From Agathobaculum butyriciproducens (GTDB lineage: Bacteria > Bacillota > Clostridia > Oscillospirales > Butyricicoccaceae): a DNA stretch of 64,000 bases. The stretch is taken from assembly GCA_003096535.1 (NCBI GenBank), contig QEKJ01000001.1, positions 248,001-312,000 of the forward strand, read 5' to 3'. A program made the translations under genes and the position numbers. A model generated the notes under the pieces. The model was not told where the DNA came from. It made no database searches and saw only the letters and a list, made by a program, of their open reading frames with translations. Positions 62,106 to 64,000 of the stretch are shown here, in pieces (position 1 is the first letter of the stretch; every line of letters begins with the position of its first letter).

Positions 62106-62954
62106 TTATCCCTCCACCGAAAAGTTGTCGATCAGGCGCGTTTTGCCGATATAGACCGCCATAGCGATCAGTTCGCCGCCATTGATCTCATGCACCGGCA
62201 GCATGGTCAGGCCGTCCACTGCGGAAACGTAATCAATACGCGCGAGCGGCTCCTGCTCGATAAGCGCACGCATGGCATTGACGATTGCATCCGCGTTTTT
62301 CTCGCCGTTCCGGACCAGCTCCTGGCCGAGCTTTACAGCGCGCGACAGCACGAGTGCCGCCTTGCGCTCCTCTGCGCTCAGATAGGTATTGCGCGAGGAC
62401 TTCGCCAGACCGTCTGCCTCACGGATGATCGGGCAGCCGACGATCTCAATGCCCATGGACAGGTCGAGCACCATGCGGCGAATGATCGCCAGCTGCTGTG
62501 CGTCCTTCTGACCGAAGAACGCCTTATCCGGCGTTACGATGTTGAACAGCTTGGAAACGACCGTGCATACGCCGCGGAAATGAATCGGACGGGTCTTGCC
62601 GCACAGCTGACGCGGCATTTCGGACTGCACCTCAACAAAGGTGGCAAAGCCGTCCGGATACATCTCGGACACCTCGGGATGGAACACCATGTCACAGCCG
62701 CACTCGGTCAGCAGCGCACAGTCGTGCTCGAAATCACGCGGATAGGTCTCCAGATCCTCACCCGGGCCGAACTGGGTCGGATTGAGGAACACGGACGCTA
62801 CCGTGCGGTCGCACTGCTGCACAGACGTTTTGACCAGACTGGCGTGTCCTTCATGCAGATAGCCCATGGTCGGCACCAGACCGACGGTCAGACCCTGCTG
62901 TTTCCACTCGCGCACCTGTGCGCGTACTTCTGCGATGGTTGTTGCGATTTTCAT
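62106..62954 (-). CDS. panC: Pantoate-beta-alanine ligase
   Basis: 282 residues. Nucleotide-binding signatures PTMGYLHEGHASLV (HxGH at about 34-37) and FGQKDAQQLAII are intact. The enzyme joins pantoate and beta-alanine with ATP to make pantothenate, the CoA precursor. It lies 20 nt downstream of panB. Confidence 0.96.
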   Translation of the reverse strand: MKIATTIAEVRAQVREWKQQGLTVGLVPTMGYLHEGHASLVKTSVQQCDRTVASVFLNPTQFGPGEDLETYPRDFEHDCALLTECGCDMVFHPEVSEMYPDGFATFVEVQSEMPRQLCGKTRPIHFRGVCTVVSKLFNIVTPDKAFFGQKDAQQLAIIRRMVLDLSMGIEIVGCPIIREADGLAKSSRNTYLSAEERKAALVLSRAVKLGQELVRNGEKNADAIVNAMRALIEQEPLARIDYVSAVDGLTMLPVHEINGGELIAMAVYIGKTRLIDNFSVEG

Positions 62955-62974
62955 TGTATATGCTCCTGTTTCTC

Positions 62975-63820
62975 TTAAAATTCAGCGTCGAGTTTGGCGA
63001 GATATTCATCGCTGCAGTCAGACTTGACAAAGCTCTGCTTTTCGGTCGGGAACGTGCCGTTCTGCACCTCGTTCATGTAAGTGCGGAACGCATCCACCAT
63101 ACGCTCACCGATATTGTCAAACTGCTTGGCGAACTTGGGCGTGAAGTCCATGTTCATGCCGAGCATGTCCTGATAGACCAGCACCTGTCCGTCACAGCCT
63201 GCGCCCGCGCCGATGCCGATGGTCGGGATGGTCAGCTTTTTCGAGATGAGCGCCGCCAGCTTGGGCGGTACGCACTCGAGCACGACCGAAAATGCACCGG
63301 CCTCCTGTACGGTAAAGGCATCCTCGAGCAGCCGCTTTGCCGCATCCTCGCCCTTGCCCTGTACTTTAAAGCCGCCGAACACGTTGACGCTCTGCGGCGT
63401 CATGCCGATATGTGCCTGCACCGGAATGCCAGAATCCGTAATGGCGCGAATCTGCTCGGCAACGGCTGCGCCGCCCTCCAGCTTGACCGCGTGTCCGCGC
63501 GCCTCCTTCATCAGTCGGCCTGCGTTGCGCACGGCTTCGGAAACCGACGCCTGATAGCTCATAAACGGCATATCCATGATGACCATGGTGTTCTCGCACG
63601 CGCGCACGACGCAGGCGCTGTGGTGGATCATGTCCTCCATCGTAACCGGCAGGGTCGTGTCATAACCCATCATGGTCATGCCGAGCGAATCGCCCACCAG
63701 AATCGCGTTGATGCCCGCCTTTTCCACCAGCTTGGCGGTCGTGTAATCGTAGCTGGTAATCTCGGTGAGGCGCTCGCCGTTCTGCTTCATCGAGAGAAAT
63801 GTGCTCACTGTGTTCTTCAT
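62975..63820 (-). CDS. panB: 3-methyl-2-oxobutanoate hydroxymethyltransferase
   Basis: 281 residues. Typical PanB text: [34 protein letters not shown] (in parts) and [18 protein letters not shown]. It makes ketopantoate from ketoisovalerate. The ATG overlaps the stop of the upstream DUF2520 gene (ATGA), and GGAG lies a few nt upstream, so the four genes look like one operon. Confidence 0.96.
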   Translation of the reverse strand: MKNTVSTFLSMKQNGERLTEITSYDYTTAKLVEKAGINAILVGDSLGMTMMGYDTTLPVTMEDMIHHSACVVRACENTMVIMDMPFMSYQASVSEAVRNAGRLMKEARGHAVKLEGGAAVAEQIRAITDSGIPVQAHIGMTPQSVNVFGGFKVQGKGEDAAKRLLEDAFTVQEAGAFSVVLECVPPKLAALISKKLTIPTIGIGAGAGCDGQVLVYQDMLGMNMDFTPKFAKQFDNIGERMVDAFRTYMNEVQNGTFPTEKQSFVKSDCSDEYLAKLDAEF

Positions 63821-64000
63821 TCGTTCTGCTCCTTTTCCCTATTCAGCAGGGCGGCAAGCGTGCCGTAATCCTGCTCAGGATGTTTTTCCTGTGCCATTTT
63901 GACCTGTTCGAGTCCTAGCAGCGCGTAAAGCTGCCGGTCGTCTCGTTCCGTCAGGCACGACAGATGCTTTTGCACGGTCTGCGTGTCGCCGCGCTCAATG
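63817..64000 (-). CDS. DUF2520 domain protein, 5' part outside window
   Basis: The last 60 residues only. [16 protein letters not shown] and [20 protein letters not shown] match the C-terminal DUF2520 region of Rossmann-fold oxidoreductase-like proteins, which often precede panBCD in Clostridia and may supply the ketopantoate reductase step. The Rossmann half is outside the window, so the assignment is provisional. Confidence 0.7.
   Translation of the reverse strand, partial: IERGDTQTVQKHLSCLTERDDRQLYALLGLEQVKMAQEKHPEQDYGTLAALLNREKEQNE

Overview
The window comes from a moderately GC-rich, anaerobic, gut-type Clostridia (Firmicutes). This rests on HemZ, a reverse-order rubrerythrin behind an Rrf2 regulator, a RecJ-RelA-Dtd gene order, an EcfA1-EcfA2-EcfT-TruA cluster, a zinc-finger Clp ATPase, a type I c-di-GMP riboswitch and an SLH-domain surface protein. 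Butyricicoccus/Agathobaculum-like Oscillospirales is my guess at family level. The genus is not established.

Layout. 1-14.5 kb (minus strand): partial nucleoside kinase, hemZ, an MBL hydrolase, dtd, relA, recJ, uvrA, uvrB, radC and a GNAT acetyltransferase, covering stringent response and DNA repair. 14.8-18.5 kb (plus): DUF4364 regulator, lrgAB, a SleL-like LysM/GH18 protein and a secreted CAP protein, i.e. cell-wall functions. 18.5-24.3 kb: an ECF sigma/anti-sigma pair, rrf2-rubrerythrin, and a feoA-feoB fusion with a Cys-rich small partner. 24.68-39.35 kb: a 14.67-kb mobilizable element carried by a large serine recombinase and inserted inside the 3' end of rlmD. It has a Mob_Pre relaxase with an oriT-like site, two primase-type replication proteins, and cargo: a DUF6076 protein, an unknown gene, a sigma-like protein, a two-component system and an FtsX-type ABC transporter. 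40.8-50.7 kb (plus): a small unknown gene, an rRNA methyltransferase, ecfA1-ecfA2-ecfT, truA, a DUF5711 propeller protein, cvpA-like, a ClpE-like ATPase and a DUF4177 protein. 50.7-53.1 kb: a second two-component system. 53.2-54.1 kb: a six-tRNA cluster with two duplicated tRNA tails. 54.5-57.5 kb: an SLH adhesin under a c-di-GMP riboswitch. 57.6-61.3 kb: csoR-copA copper efflux opposite a DUF2798 membrane protein. 61.7-64 kb: panD-panC-panB with a DUF2520 gene upstream.

The most notable observation is the insertion geometry in rlmD. Integration swaps the C-termini of host rlmD and the element's own recombinase in frame. The rejoined host gene would encode 452 residues, the usual RlmD length. 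The excised circle would encode a 655-residue recombinase carrying the roughly 100-residue tail that is now fused to RlmD.

The host DNA carries several families of short palindromic intergenic repeats. One family repeatedly abuts or supplies the stop codon of the gene before it. I saw none of these families inside the element.
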